NCBI GenBank assembly: GCA_003696125.1
Contig: RFHZ01000407.1
Location: 1 to 5,284 of the forward strand
DNA: 5,284 bases
From: Nitrospinota bacterium
Lineage (GTDB): Bacteria > Tectomicrobia > Entotheonellia > J063
Direction of reading: 5' to 3'
The notes under the pieces are model-generated. The model was not told where the DNA came from and did not search any database. It was given only the letters and a program-made list of their open reading frames with translations. Each line of letters starts with the position of its first letter. The stretch's first letter is position 1. This document shows, piece after piece, positions 1 through 5,284 of this stretch. A program made the translations under genes and the position numbers.

Positions 1-320
1 CCAGAGGCCTTTAAACGGTCGATCTGATTTTTAAGGTTTTCCTGTCTTGCAGGTTCATTCATGGATCCACTGGTGTCCTGAATCAAGACTACCCGCCTTC
101 CAATGATCAACTCACCGTGGATTATGGCACTGTAACTGCCAGAAACGATTGCCACCATATTGGGAAGAACCACCCCTATTCCATAAGCGCTTATTCCGCC
201 AATCACAAACCATGCCGCAATCTTTGCCCCTGCATTTGACGGCCGGGTAAGCCTCTGCACCCTTTTCCATTGACTTTGTGTGATGCTCTGGATGCGAAAT
301 ATCAGTTGAGTCACGATCAA
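1..320 (-). CDS. Membrane-anchored von Willebrand factor A (vWA) domain protein, N-terminal part, cut by window edge
   Basis: The reading frame is open from a non-ATG start to the left window edge, giving about 104-106 residues of a longer protein. Numbered from the GTG at 312-314, it has a basic N-terminal segment (K18, R19, R22, R25, K31), one hydrophobic helix at about residues 34-56, and then a beta-strand-like VVLIQ leading into D80-T-S-G-S84-M. That is the DxSxS metal-ion-dependent adhesion site (MIDAS) at the start of a vWA domain, which in this family binds Mg/Mn and mediates protein-protein contact. Charge distribution suggests the N-terminus is inside and the vWA domain outside the cytoplasmic membrane, if there is only one helix. 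Two starts are possible: TTG at 318-320, five bases after GGAG (326-329), or GTG at 312-314, eleven bases after it. TTG fits spacing better. An in-frame TGA at 321-323 rules out a longer N-terminus. The C-terminal domain is unseen, so assignment to BatA-like or another vWA subfamily is open. Confidence 0.8.
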   Translation of the reverse strand, partial: MIVTQLIFRIQSITQSQWKRVQRLTRPSNAGAKIAAWFVIGGISAYGIGVVLPNMVAIVSGSYSAIIHGELIIGRRVVLIQDTSGSMNEPARQENLKNQIDRLKAS

Positions 321-509
321 TCAGTCTCCAGTAACCGGCTATTTGCGCTCATCTCCTGACCACACATCAACGGCGGACGAATTTCACTAATCCAGTCCGT
401 GTGGAGAGAGACATGAGTCACGTCGGGAAACGCGGTACAGTTAGCCGTAGACCGGAGCCACAGAGAAGCACTGGAGAAGGGGTCACATGCAGCGTGATGA
501 GATATCGGG
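321..509. other. Spacer of 189 bases between orphan gene and vWA gene, no gene supported
   Basis: All three minus-strand frames were read. The only open one is a 72-codon frame starting inside the end of the preceding gene. It lacks a properly spaced Shine-Dalgarno and its translation has no recognisable pattern. No strong promoter, hairpin with T-run, or repeat was seen. The gap is long for a tight operon, so the vWA gene could have its own weak promoter or simply be read through. Confidence 0.5.
326..329 (-). promoter_or_regulatory. Probable ribosome binding site of the vWA gene
   Basis: On the minus strand GGAG precedes TTG by five bases and GTG by eleven. This spacing favours TTG (318-320) as the initiation codon. 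The motif is only four bases long, so this is supportive, not decisive. Confidence 0.45.
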
Positions 510-1217
510 TCAACGACGAAAGGTGATATCCACATCCTGAGAGATCTCCGATCTCAGCCGGAGTGGTCCACAGCGACAGTTGATGGTCAGGCTGAATAAC
601 AGGGAGGCCCTGACATCTGTACCCGGAGCGATTCCGAAAAGGATCTGAGCAACCAGTTGTCTCGGGTCGATACCGGTCTTCGGATCTTCCGACAAATCAT
701 AGTCCAGGCGTCGCTGCCGGTCGGAAACCGATCGAATAACGCTCTCCACAGGCGTCTTTCTCTCCTCAACGAACCGGCGGTATTCTATAGAGAACTGGGG
801 GAGGAGGTCTCTGAGGTAAGGTAAATCACCGAGCAACGCCTCTGGCACGCCGAGGCTTGCAGCACCCCTTATCTCTGTCGTGTTCCCTATCTCCTTATAG
901 GCAGAGAAGGCGTCGTTGGGAAGCCAGGAGCCGAGCTGCTTCACCGGTTCCGGAAAGTCCAGTCGCACGCGAGCCCAGGAGACTTTCTGTTGTTCAGGAG
1001 GGACAAAAGCGACGCTGAACTGCATCCCATACCAGTCGAAGCCTCTGCTCACTACGTAGTCTGCATAGACCTCGGTAGGCACCCAGATCTCTGCCTTGCG
1101 GAAGTAATCGAGAATACCCTCGCTATCGAAATCGCCGGAGAGAGGCGTATCTGCAGTTTCCTGCTCTGTGACCAGTTCTGCGATTCTCTTACGGGAGCTC
1201 TTGTTGATTCCTTCCAT
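510..1217 (-). CDS. Uncharacterised 235-residue soluble protein, coupled to the caspase-like peptidase gene
   Basis: I do not recognise the family. The protein has no signal peptide and no membrane helix. The first 25 residues are highly charged and probably flexible. A central part (about 64-120, including WARVRLDFPEPV at 81-92) looks rich in beta strands. A helical, charged part follows (about 125-190; many Arg/Glu/Asp). The end (about 203-234) alternates hydrophobic and polar residues like paired beta strands and holds a C214-R-C216 pair. The start is well supported: GGAGGA-type Shine-Dalgarno at 1224-1229, six bases before the ATG at 1215-1217. That site lies inside the last codons of the upstream peptidase gene, and the peptidase stop is only two bases before this ATG, so translation is probably coupled. 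The arrangement suggests a partner, regulator or substrate of the peptidase, which is inference. It could equally be a sensor subunit; no domain can be named. Confidence 0.85.
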   Translation of the reverse strand: MEGINKSSRKRIAELVTEQETADTPLSGDFDSEGILDYFRKAEIWVPTEVYADYVVSRGFDWYGMQFSVAFVPPEQQKVSWARVRLDFPEPVKQLGSWLPNDAFSAYKEIGNTTEIRGAASLGVPEALLGDLPYLRDLLPQFSIEYRRFVEERKTPVESVIRSVSDRQRRLDYDLSEDPKTGIDPRQLVAQILFGIAPGTDVRASLLFSLTINCRCGPLRLRSEISQDVDITFRR

Positions 1218-1219
1218 GT

Positions 1220-3040
1220 CTATTCCTCCGGTCTTGTCTTCCTGATCCGGGCCATCGGATCACCGAGGATCAGGTAGTTTCGGAAGTTACAGGTACCGAA
1301 CGAATACTGCAGGAAGCTGCGCTCGTAGGCCCCGACCCCTTTACGAGGCCAGCCGACCCCTGTGCCTCCTCGACTCCGGCCGGTCAGGAGCCATTCAATC
1401 TGGTACGAGAGCGTCATGGCCTGATCCATGTAATGAATGGTCATGCGGCGACAACTCTCTCGACCCCATCCGATAGGCAGTCCCTGCACCAGGGCCTTGA
1501 GCATTTCAGCATAATGGAGATAGGGATAGGCCATATTTTCCACATCCGGATTATAGTAATTCGCCTGGTGTGACCGGTTGACGTGACCATAGACGGCTAC
1601 CGGTCCCTGGGGATTGGCAAGGAGCGCCTGGGCCAACCGGCTGATAAAGGGGGTTGGAGGAGAGAGCCTTGCAGGCATCTGCAGATGAACCCACTCTGGC
1701 ATGGTGTCTCGGTCGATGGTTCCTGCTGAGTAACAGGCATGCAGGATAACGATGCCTCCCGGGGACACAGGACCGTCCGCCACATCAGTCGCACACAGGA
1801 GGCCGGTTGTGGAGTCCAGGGGTCGAGGTCCCAGGAAGTCGTCCAGTATGAGTGCTCCCTGAAACTGTCTCATGTCCTCAAAGACGGCTTCGACGGGCTG
1901 TCCTCTCGTCGTCAAGTGCTCAAAGCCGTGTGCGAAGATGAGCAGAGGGCTATGTGGTGGAACTCTTCTGAGCACTTCCAGCACCCGCTCTTTGTACGCC
2001 CGACCGCGAGCCAGAACCTCCCGGGGCCTGGGCAGATCCGGTACCGTAGCGAGCGGTTGGACGAGTTCACGATAGTTCCGTGCATTGACGTCATCGTAGT
2101 CGGTTGCGATGTAAGTAGGTCCCGGCGGATCACTATCATCAAGACCAGCCTCAGCACGGAGGATCTTCTCTGCATATTCGCGGTAAGCATGCGGATGGGA
2201 AAAGGCGAGACGACCTGTGGCCCCAAAGCTCTGGAGGAAGTACTGGAACTCCATGCTGAGGACATCGAAATCGCCCAGCGCTAACAGGTAATAAGGACGC
2301 TCCTCGATGGGCATGCGGGATAACTCCACCAGAAAACGATCTATCACGGCGGGATCATGCCCGTGGGAGAGTTCAAAGACGCGGCCACCGCGATGCTGGA
2401 TCAGCGGTTCCAGGGCGAAAAGCACCTGGTCACGATCAGGGAGGCCCTGCGGATAGACCACCGCCCAGTTCTGAGGAGCGTCCACACGACGTGCCTTCTC
2501 AAGCAAGGCATCAGGAACGATGTTGAAGTGGGCAAGGCGGGCAATCATGGCATCCAGCCTGCCGAACCGCCTGGGTCCCCAGAAGGCTTCCAGGTAGATC
2601 GGGGGATCGAGCGATCTCGTCCGGACTCCCAGGTTACACTTTCGCTCAACCTCCTGGAGCACCGCTTCCAGGTCAGCGCTGGTTATGAAGCCTTCCATTA
2701 CCGGCTCATACGTCTTCTTCTCGTCGTCAAGCCTCAGGAACGATACCGGGATCTCGGCTCCATGCGCGCGATGGAGCGCGTGCCAGAGCTGAGCGATGGC
2801 GCGCAGGTGGCCACCTGTCAGAAACCCCAGATCCACCTGGCCATCACGATCAAAGAACCGGCGGGCAATCAGGCGGGTCTGAGCAACGGAGCGACCGATA
2901 CGTACTTCGAAAGCATCGATCTTTCCTGCATACGGAGGATCAAGCTCCAGCACCAGCGGAATTACTCTCCCCACCACAGGTTCATGAGGCAGGGATTCAT
3001 CATGATGCATACGCACTCTGTGTCCACGATCCCTGGTCAT
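1220..3040 (-). CDS. Caspase-like (clan CD, C25/CHAT-like) cysteine peptidase-related protein
   Basis: This is a 606-residue protein, numbered from the ATG at 3038-3040. A hydrophobic strand leads to His371-Gly372 (LLIFAHGFEHL), and about 65 residues later another leads to Cys436 (GIVILHACYSAGT). A hydrophobic strand ending in His-Gly, followed by a strand ending in Cys, is the catalytic arrangement of clan CD enzymes (caspases, gingipain C25, CHAT). Between them QFQGALILDDF (393-403) resembles the segment seen in bacterial C25-like proteins as I remember them. Upstream, YYLLALGDFDVLSMEFQ (250-266) fits the preceding subdomain of that group; downstream are VAVYGHVNRSH (481-491) and a terminal YLILGDPMARIR (589-600). 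Roughly the first 200 residues are not recognised. No signal peptide or membrane helix is visible, so it is probably cytosolic. Its stop overlaps the ribosome binding site of the next gene. Activity, substrate and activation are unknown. The start is uncertain: the purine-rich GGGGGGAGG lies only one base before this ATG, and a TTG at 3050-3052 would add four residues. Confidence 0.82.
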   Translation of the reverse strand: MTRDRGHRVRMHHDESLPHEPVVGRVIPLVLELDPPYAGKIDAFEVRIGRSVAQTRLIARRFFDRDGQVDLGFLTGGHLRAIAQLWHALHRAHGAEIPVSFLRLDDEKKTYEPVMEGFITSADLEAVLQEVERKCNLGVRTRSLDPPIYLEAFWGPRRFGRLDAMIARLAHFNIVPDALLEKARRVDAPQNWAVVYPQGLPDRDQVLFALEPLIQHRGGRVFELSHGHDPAVIDRFLVELSRMPIEERPYYLLALGDFDVLSMEFQYFLQSFGATGRLAFSHPHAYREYAEKILRAEAGLDDSDPPGPTYIATDYDDVNARNYRELVQPLATVPDLPRPREVLARGRAYKERVLEVLRRVPPHSPLLIFAHGFEHLTTRGQPVEAVFEDMRQFQGALILDDFLGPRPLDSTTGLLCATDVADGPVSPGGIVILHACYSAGTIDRDTMPEWVHLQMPARLSPPTPFISRLAQALLANPQGPVAVYGHVNRSHQANYYNPDVENMAYPYLHYAEMLKALVQGLPIGWGRESCRRMTIHYMDQAMTLSYQIEWLLTGRSRGGTGVGWPRKGVGAYERSFLQYSFGTCNFRNYLILGDPMARIRKTRPEE

Positions 3041-3128
3041 GCCTCCCCCCAATCTGGAATGCTGTTCAGTTCATAATGAATACCCCTCAGGGGTCTGATT
3101 GACTCAGGGCAGTATCCATCAATTACCT
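3041..3128. promoter_or_regulatory. Spacer between membrane-protein gene and peptidase gene, with a short hairpin
   Basis: The 88 bases hold a perfect inverted repeat ACCCC-TCA-GGGGT (3082-3094). On the transcribed minus strand it is followed by ATTCATTATG, not a T-run, so it is at best a weak terminator; it might instead be a protein binding site or part of the peptidase leader. CTCAGGG occurs twice, at 3086-3092 and 3103-3109. The purine-rich GGGGGGAGG sits just before the peptidase ATG. No convincing -35/-10 pair was found, so whether the peptidase cluster is read from its own promoter or through from the oxidase operon is open. Confidence 0.3.
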
Positions 3129-3788
3129 CTACAGAGCCAGTACCAGGGCCATTCCTCCCACAATGAGCAGCGCCACCGCCCAGATCAAGTCGAAGTTGAT
3201 CCACTGCTGCCGCAACACGGCCAACCCGAACTTCTTGTACACGCCCCAGGCCACACCACCCATCACCACCAGCATGGCGCTGGTATGGAGTCCCACGGCC
3301 AGCAGCAGCCCGGTTCCTACCCGGAGCTGGGTGTCCGGCGACCCGCACAGGCGGGCCACCCCGACCAGGGCCGGGCCCACCATCAACCCGGCCCCGTGTG
3401 CCGTGGCCATGAGAAAGGACCAGACGAACAGATCCCGCAGCCCCACCTTCATCCCCACCCAGCGGGGATGCCGGTAGTAAGTGCCCATTTTATAGATCCC
3501 AAAGCCGAAGAGCACCAGCGCGATGAGCACCTGGACGGTCCAGGGAGAAACCAGCCGCATCCCGGCCCACACCATCCCCGCCACCACCGCGACCGACACC
3601 GCATGACCCGCAGCAATGGGGAAGAGGGCAACCCATATCGCCCGGCCACTCTTCTGCTGCAGGCCCAGGGAGAGGGCAAACAGCCAGCCCATCCCTGGAT
3701 TGAGGCCATGATAGACCCCAAAGCTGAGCAGGACCAGCCAGGGTCCCAGTCCCTCAGGAGGGATAACAGAAAGTGTCGGTGGAGGCAT
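3129..3788 (-). CDS. Small polytopic membrane protein, possibly a metal or small-solute transporter, partner of the SBP56 gene
   Basis: This 219-residue protein has about six hydrophobic helices (roughly 15-43, 51-71, 84-101, 119-144, 156-181, 200-218). Histidines fall in or next to four of them: H27 in YHGLNPGMGW, H62 in AAGHAVSVA, H131 in MATAHGAGLM, and H168 in VGLHTSAML. His-x-x-Asn-Pro-Gly in the first helix loosely recalls the His/Pro/Gly motifs of NicO/RcnA and HupE/UreJ-type small metal transporters, but I cannot place it firmly; a sulfur-compound or amino-acid carrier is also possible. The start is chosen at ATG 3786-3788 because GGAGG (3795-3799) stands six bases upstream and the hydrophobic part begins soon after. 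The longer open frame reaching 3929 only adds an unlikely sequence overlapping the SBP56 gene. The gene overlaps the end of SBP56 by 35 bases in another frame, implying co-expression and probably a shared process. A copper-supply role is suggested only by the copper dependence reported for bacterial methanethiol oxidase. Confidence 0.8.
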   Translation of the reverse strand: MPPPTLSVIPPEGLGPWLVLLSFGVYHGLNPGMGWLFALSLGLQQKSGRAIWVALFPIAAGHAVSVAVVAGMVWAGMRLVSPWTVQVLIALVLFGFGIYKMGTYYRHPRWVGMKVGLRDLFVWSFLMATAHGAGLMVGPALVGVARLCGSPDTQLRVGTGLLLAVGLHTSAMLVVMGGVAWGVYKKFGLAVLRQQWINFDLIWAVALLIVGGMALVLAL

Positions 3789-5151
3789 CACCCCCCTCCA
3801 GACGTACCTGATGGACACGGGTTTCCCCAAAGTGCACGAAGAACTCCTCATCCAGCTCCATTCCCCCTTCGGCACCGGTATTGATCTTGGCCATCCACCC
3901 TTCGAGCTTGTCCGGGTAGAACTGGTCATCCCAGGTACTGTACAGGGAGTTGGTCACGTAGACGCGCCGGCCATCCCGGCTGATCTCGACCATTTGCGGT
4001 CCCCCCAACAGTGCACCGTTCCACCTGGGGTGTCCCTGCTTTTGCCCAATCCCGCCCAGCGCCACCTTCCCGGTCAGTTGAGGGTGGAAGGGATCCGAGA
4101 CGTCGTACTGGTGCAACTCCCCGAGTCCCCAGCAGGAGACGTACAGGAAACGATCATCCAGGGAGAGATCGATATCGGTGACCAGGGGGGGTACCGCCTT
4201 AAATGCCTGGAGCAGGGGGGGTAGATCCGCTTCCTCTGCCGGGACAGGGGGAATCGTGATCACTTTGCGGACCTGCCACCGCTCATCCGCTTTGTACCAG
4301 GTCCAGATGGAGGCCGACAGGTCTTGGGTACTCACCACCACCCCGACAAAGCCATACGTTTTTCTTGGATCGTGGGCAGGACGGAGTTCCAGCACCATCT
4401 GGTGTTCTGCCCCCAGGTCGATGGTCTGGACATTCCGGCGTCGCCGCAGGTCCCAGAAATGGAGGCGGTGTCCATACTTATTCGCCAGCAGATCTTCCGG
4501 CACGACTCCGGCTTCAAACTGAGCAGGGGTGGCCCATTCGCTGCTGATCAGCACGTCGTCGGCCAGATGCCACCAGAAGTCATAGGCCAGCGTCTGAAAG
4601 CCGCGGTGCAGTTCCCAGGGACCGATGACGTCAAAGTGGAAGTGGTCGAGCAGGAAAATACCTCCCGGTCCTCCGTTGCCGTTGGCCGACCCCAGGGCAC
4701 TGATGTAGATGGCATCCGGACCGCAGTGTACGGTGTGGGGACGGCTATAGCCCGACTTGGCCAGCACCTCCTCCGGCTCGAGCACCTTCGTGATATGCGG
4801 CTGGAGCGGATCGGGCTGGGTGTCGATGATGTAGAGGCGGGAGCTGCGCATCCCCGGCACGATCAGGTAGCGCCGTTCCAGGTGAGGATGTGGAGCGTAG
4901 GGACAGAGGGCCGAACTGCACGCATTCCAGCCAAAATGATGCAGTTCATCCCCGGCAGAGGGTAATTCCAGGGTATGGACCACCTGGCTATAGGTGGAGG
5001 ATTGGGGGTCGAGATCGACCACACAGAGGGCATCAGGACGATCATTGCGGCCGTAGTTAAGCGCGGCCACGTACCCGTGTCGCTCTGGTGGTGCGTGCAT
5101 CGCCATTTTAGGGGATGGATAAAAGGAGGGATCTGGTTTCCATAGGGCCAT
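3754..5151 (-). CDS. SBP56 / selenium-binding protein family, probable methanethiol oxidase
   Basis: This 465-residue protein is full length for the family (human SELENBP1 has 472). Members characterised in bacteria (MtoX) and human oxidise methanethiol to formaldehyde, hydrogen sulfide and hydrogen peroxide, and the bacterial enzyme is copper dependent. Diagnostic segments appear in order: DELHHFGWNACSS (68-80; C78 aligns with the selenium-binding Cys57 region of the human protein), SRLYIIDT, HTVHC (139-143), GNGGPGGIFLLD, TDIDLSLDDRFLYVS, HQYDVSDP, GGPQMVEIS, and NSLYSTWDDQFYPD (401-414). H71, H72, H139 and H142 are candidate metal ligands. There is no signal peptide, so the product looks cytoplasmic, unlike the periplasmic Hyphomicrobium enzyme. 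The start is supported by AAGGAG (5158-5163) six bases before the ATG. The 3' end overlaps the membrane-protein gene. The real substrate could be another thiol or a selenium compound; mtoX is not assigned because activity cannot be read from sequence. Confidence 0.95.
   Translation of the reverse strand: MALWKPDPSFYPSPKMAMHAPPERHGYVAALNYGRNDRPDALCVVDLDPQSSTYSQVVHTLELPSAGDELHHFGWNACSSALCPYAPHPHLERRYLIVPGMRSSRLYIIDTQPDPLQPHITKVLEPEEVLAKSGYSRPHTVHCGPDAIYISALGSANGNGGPGGIFLLDHFHFDVIGPWELHRGFQTLAYDFWWHLADDVLISSEWATPAQFEAGVVPEDLLANKYGHRLHFWDLRRRRNVQTIDLGAEHQMVLELRPAHDPRKTYGFVGVVVSTQDLSASIWTWYKADERWQVRKVITIPPVPAEEADLPPLLQAFKAVPPLVTDIDLSLDDRFLYVSCWGLGELHQYDVSDPFHPQLTGKVALGGIGQKQGHPRWNGALLGGPQMVEISRDGRRVYVTNSLYSTWDDQFYPDKLEGWMAKINTGAEGGMELDEEFFVHFGETRVHQVRLEGGDASTDTFCYPS
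3795..3799 (-). promoter_or_regulatory. Ribosome binding site that fixes the membrane-protein start
   Basis: On the minus strand GGAGG is followed by GGGGTG and then ATG (3786-3788), a six-base spacer. The site lies inside the 3' end of the SBP56 gene. It supports the 219-residue form over the 266-residue open frame beginning at 3929. Confidence 0.7.
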
Positions 5152-5157
5152 GGCTTT

Positions 5158-5163
5158 CTCCTT
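5158..5163 (-). promoter_or_regulatory. Ribosome binding site of the SBP56 gene
   Basis: AAGGAG on the minus strand stands six bases upstream of the ATG at 5149-5151, within an A/G-rich stretch. It supports the first methionine over Met16 and Met18 as the start. Confidence 0.75.
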
Positions 5164-5239
5164 TCTCCAAGATATTCTCAGGGATAGAAGCCCTTTATTA
5201 GGCTCTCTATAACCCTTGCTGAATCAGGCGCATCTTGCT

Positions 5240-5255
5240 GTACACGGGTCTGTAC
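5240..5255. repeat. Inverted repeat GTACA-N6-TGTAC, possible operator
   Basis: The two five-base arms are perfect and separated by CGGGTC. The site lies about 90 bases upstream of the SBP56 start, a reasonable place for a regulator of that operon. The arms do not extend further on either side, and five-base perfect arms arise easily by chance. No regulator gene is present in the window. Confidence 0.25.
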
Positions 5256-5284
5256 CCTCCTGCTGCCCGTTCTAGGGCTCCCTC

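Larger units (their letters stand above)
5152..5284. other. Leader of the SBP56 gene and possible end of an upstream gene
   Basis: Two minus-strand frames are open from the window edge: one of 25 codons ending at TAG 5207-5209, and one of 34 codons ending at TGA 5178-5180. Either could be the truncated 3' end of an upstream gene, or both chance; neither translation is recognisable. TATAGA and TAATAA (between about 5190 and 5211) resemble -10 elements, but no good -35 hexamer stands 16-18 bases upstream. CAGCAAG occurs twice on the minus strand (5215-5221 and 5234-5240). Confidence 0.35.

Noticed and set aside
317-535. 72-codon open frame on the minus strand between the orphan gene and the vWA gene
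   Set aside because: It has no properly spaced ribosome binding site, its translation has no recognisable pattern, and it ends in the vWA start region.
2357-3076. Long plus-strand open frame opposite the peptidase gene
   Set aside because: It lies antisense to a gene with recognisable motifs; its translation shows no domain.
3082-3094. ACCCC-TCA-GGGGT hairpin as an intrinsic terminator
   Set aside because: The stem is only five base pairs and no T-run follows on the transcribed strand; kept only as a possible regulatory feature.
3099-3884. Plus-strand open frame rich in His, Pro and Gln
   Set aside because: It is antisense to the membrane-protein gene; its composition is what the reverse of a GC-rich hydrophobic gene gives.
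3789-3929. 47-residue N-terminal extension of the membrane protein
   Set aside because: It overlaps SBP56 coding sequence, reads as Ser/Arg/Trp-rich shadow sequence, and the internal ATG has a well-spaced GGAGG.
4324-4965. Plus-strand open frame within the SBP56 gene
   Set aside because: The opposite strand encodes a clearly conserved SBP56 protein across the whole stretch.
5178-5284. Truncated upstream gene ending before the SBP56 gene
   Set aside because: Two different frames are open from the edge for 25 and 34 codons, which chance allows, and neither translation is recognisable, so no gene was called.

Overview
The window is bacterial: compact, intron-free genes, Shine-Dalgarno sequences before most starts, and short or negative intergenic distances. 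No RNA gene, IS element, CRISPR array or phage gene is visible. I cannot name the organism. Every gene I can support lies on the minus strand, so transcription runs from high to low coordinates. Hand-counted 60-base samples put GC at roughly 60-70% in the right part (about 3200-5150), falling to about 43-50% at the far left.

Right part (about 5284-3129): a 133-base leader, then an SBP56/selenium-binding-protein family gene (methanethiol oxidase family, relative of human SELENBP1; 3754-5151). A small polytopic membrane protein (3129-3788) overlaps its 3' end by 35 bases, so the two are almost certainly co-expressed. The membrane protein has histidines in several helices and weakly recalls small metal-ion transporters. 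A role in metal supply or substrate/product movement for the oxidase is inference only.

Left part (about 3040-1): three more genes in the same orientation. First is a 606-residue protein with a caspase/gingipain-like (clan CD) His-Gly...Cys arrangement. Two bases after its stop comes a 235-residue soluble orphan protein whose Shine-Dalgarno lies inside the end of the peptidase gene. After a 189-base gap comes the start of a membrane-anchored von Willebrand factor A (vWA) protein, cut by the left window edge. This last gene begins with TTG or GTG and is easily missed; its MIDAS motif DTSGS is clear.

The left cluster (caspase-like peptidase, uncharacterised partner, vWA protein) is the most interesting part. 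It combines component types known from bacterial conflict and signalling systems, but no function has been shown here and the cassette as a system is inference.
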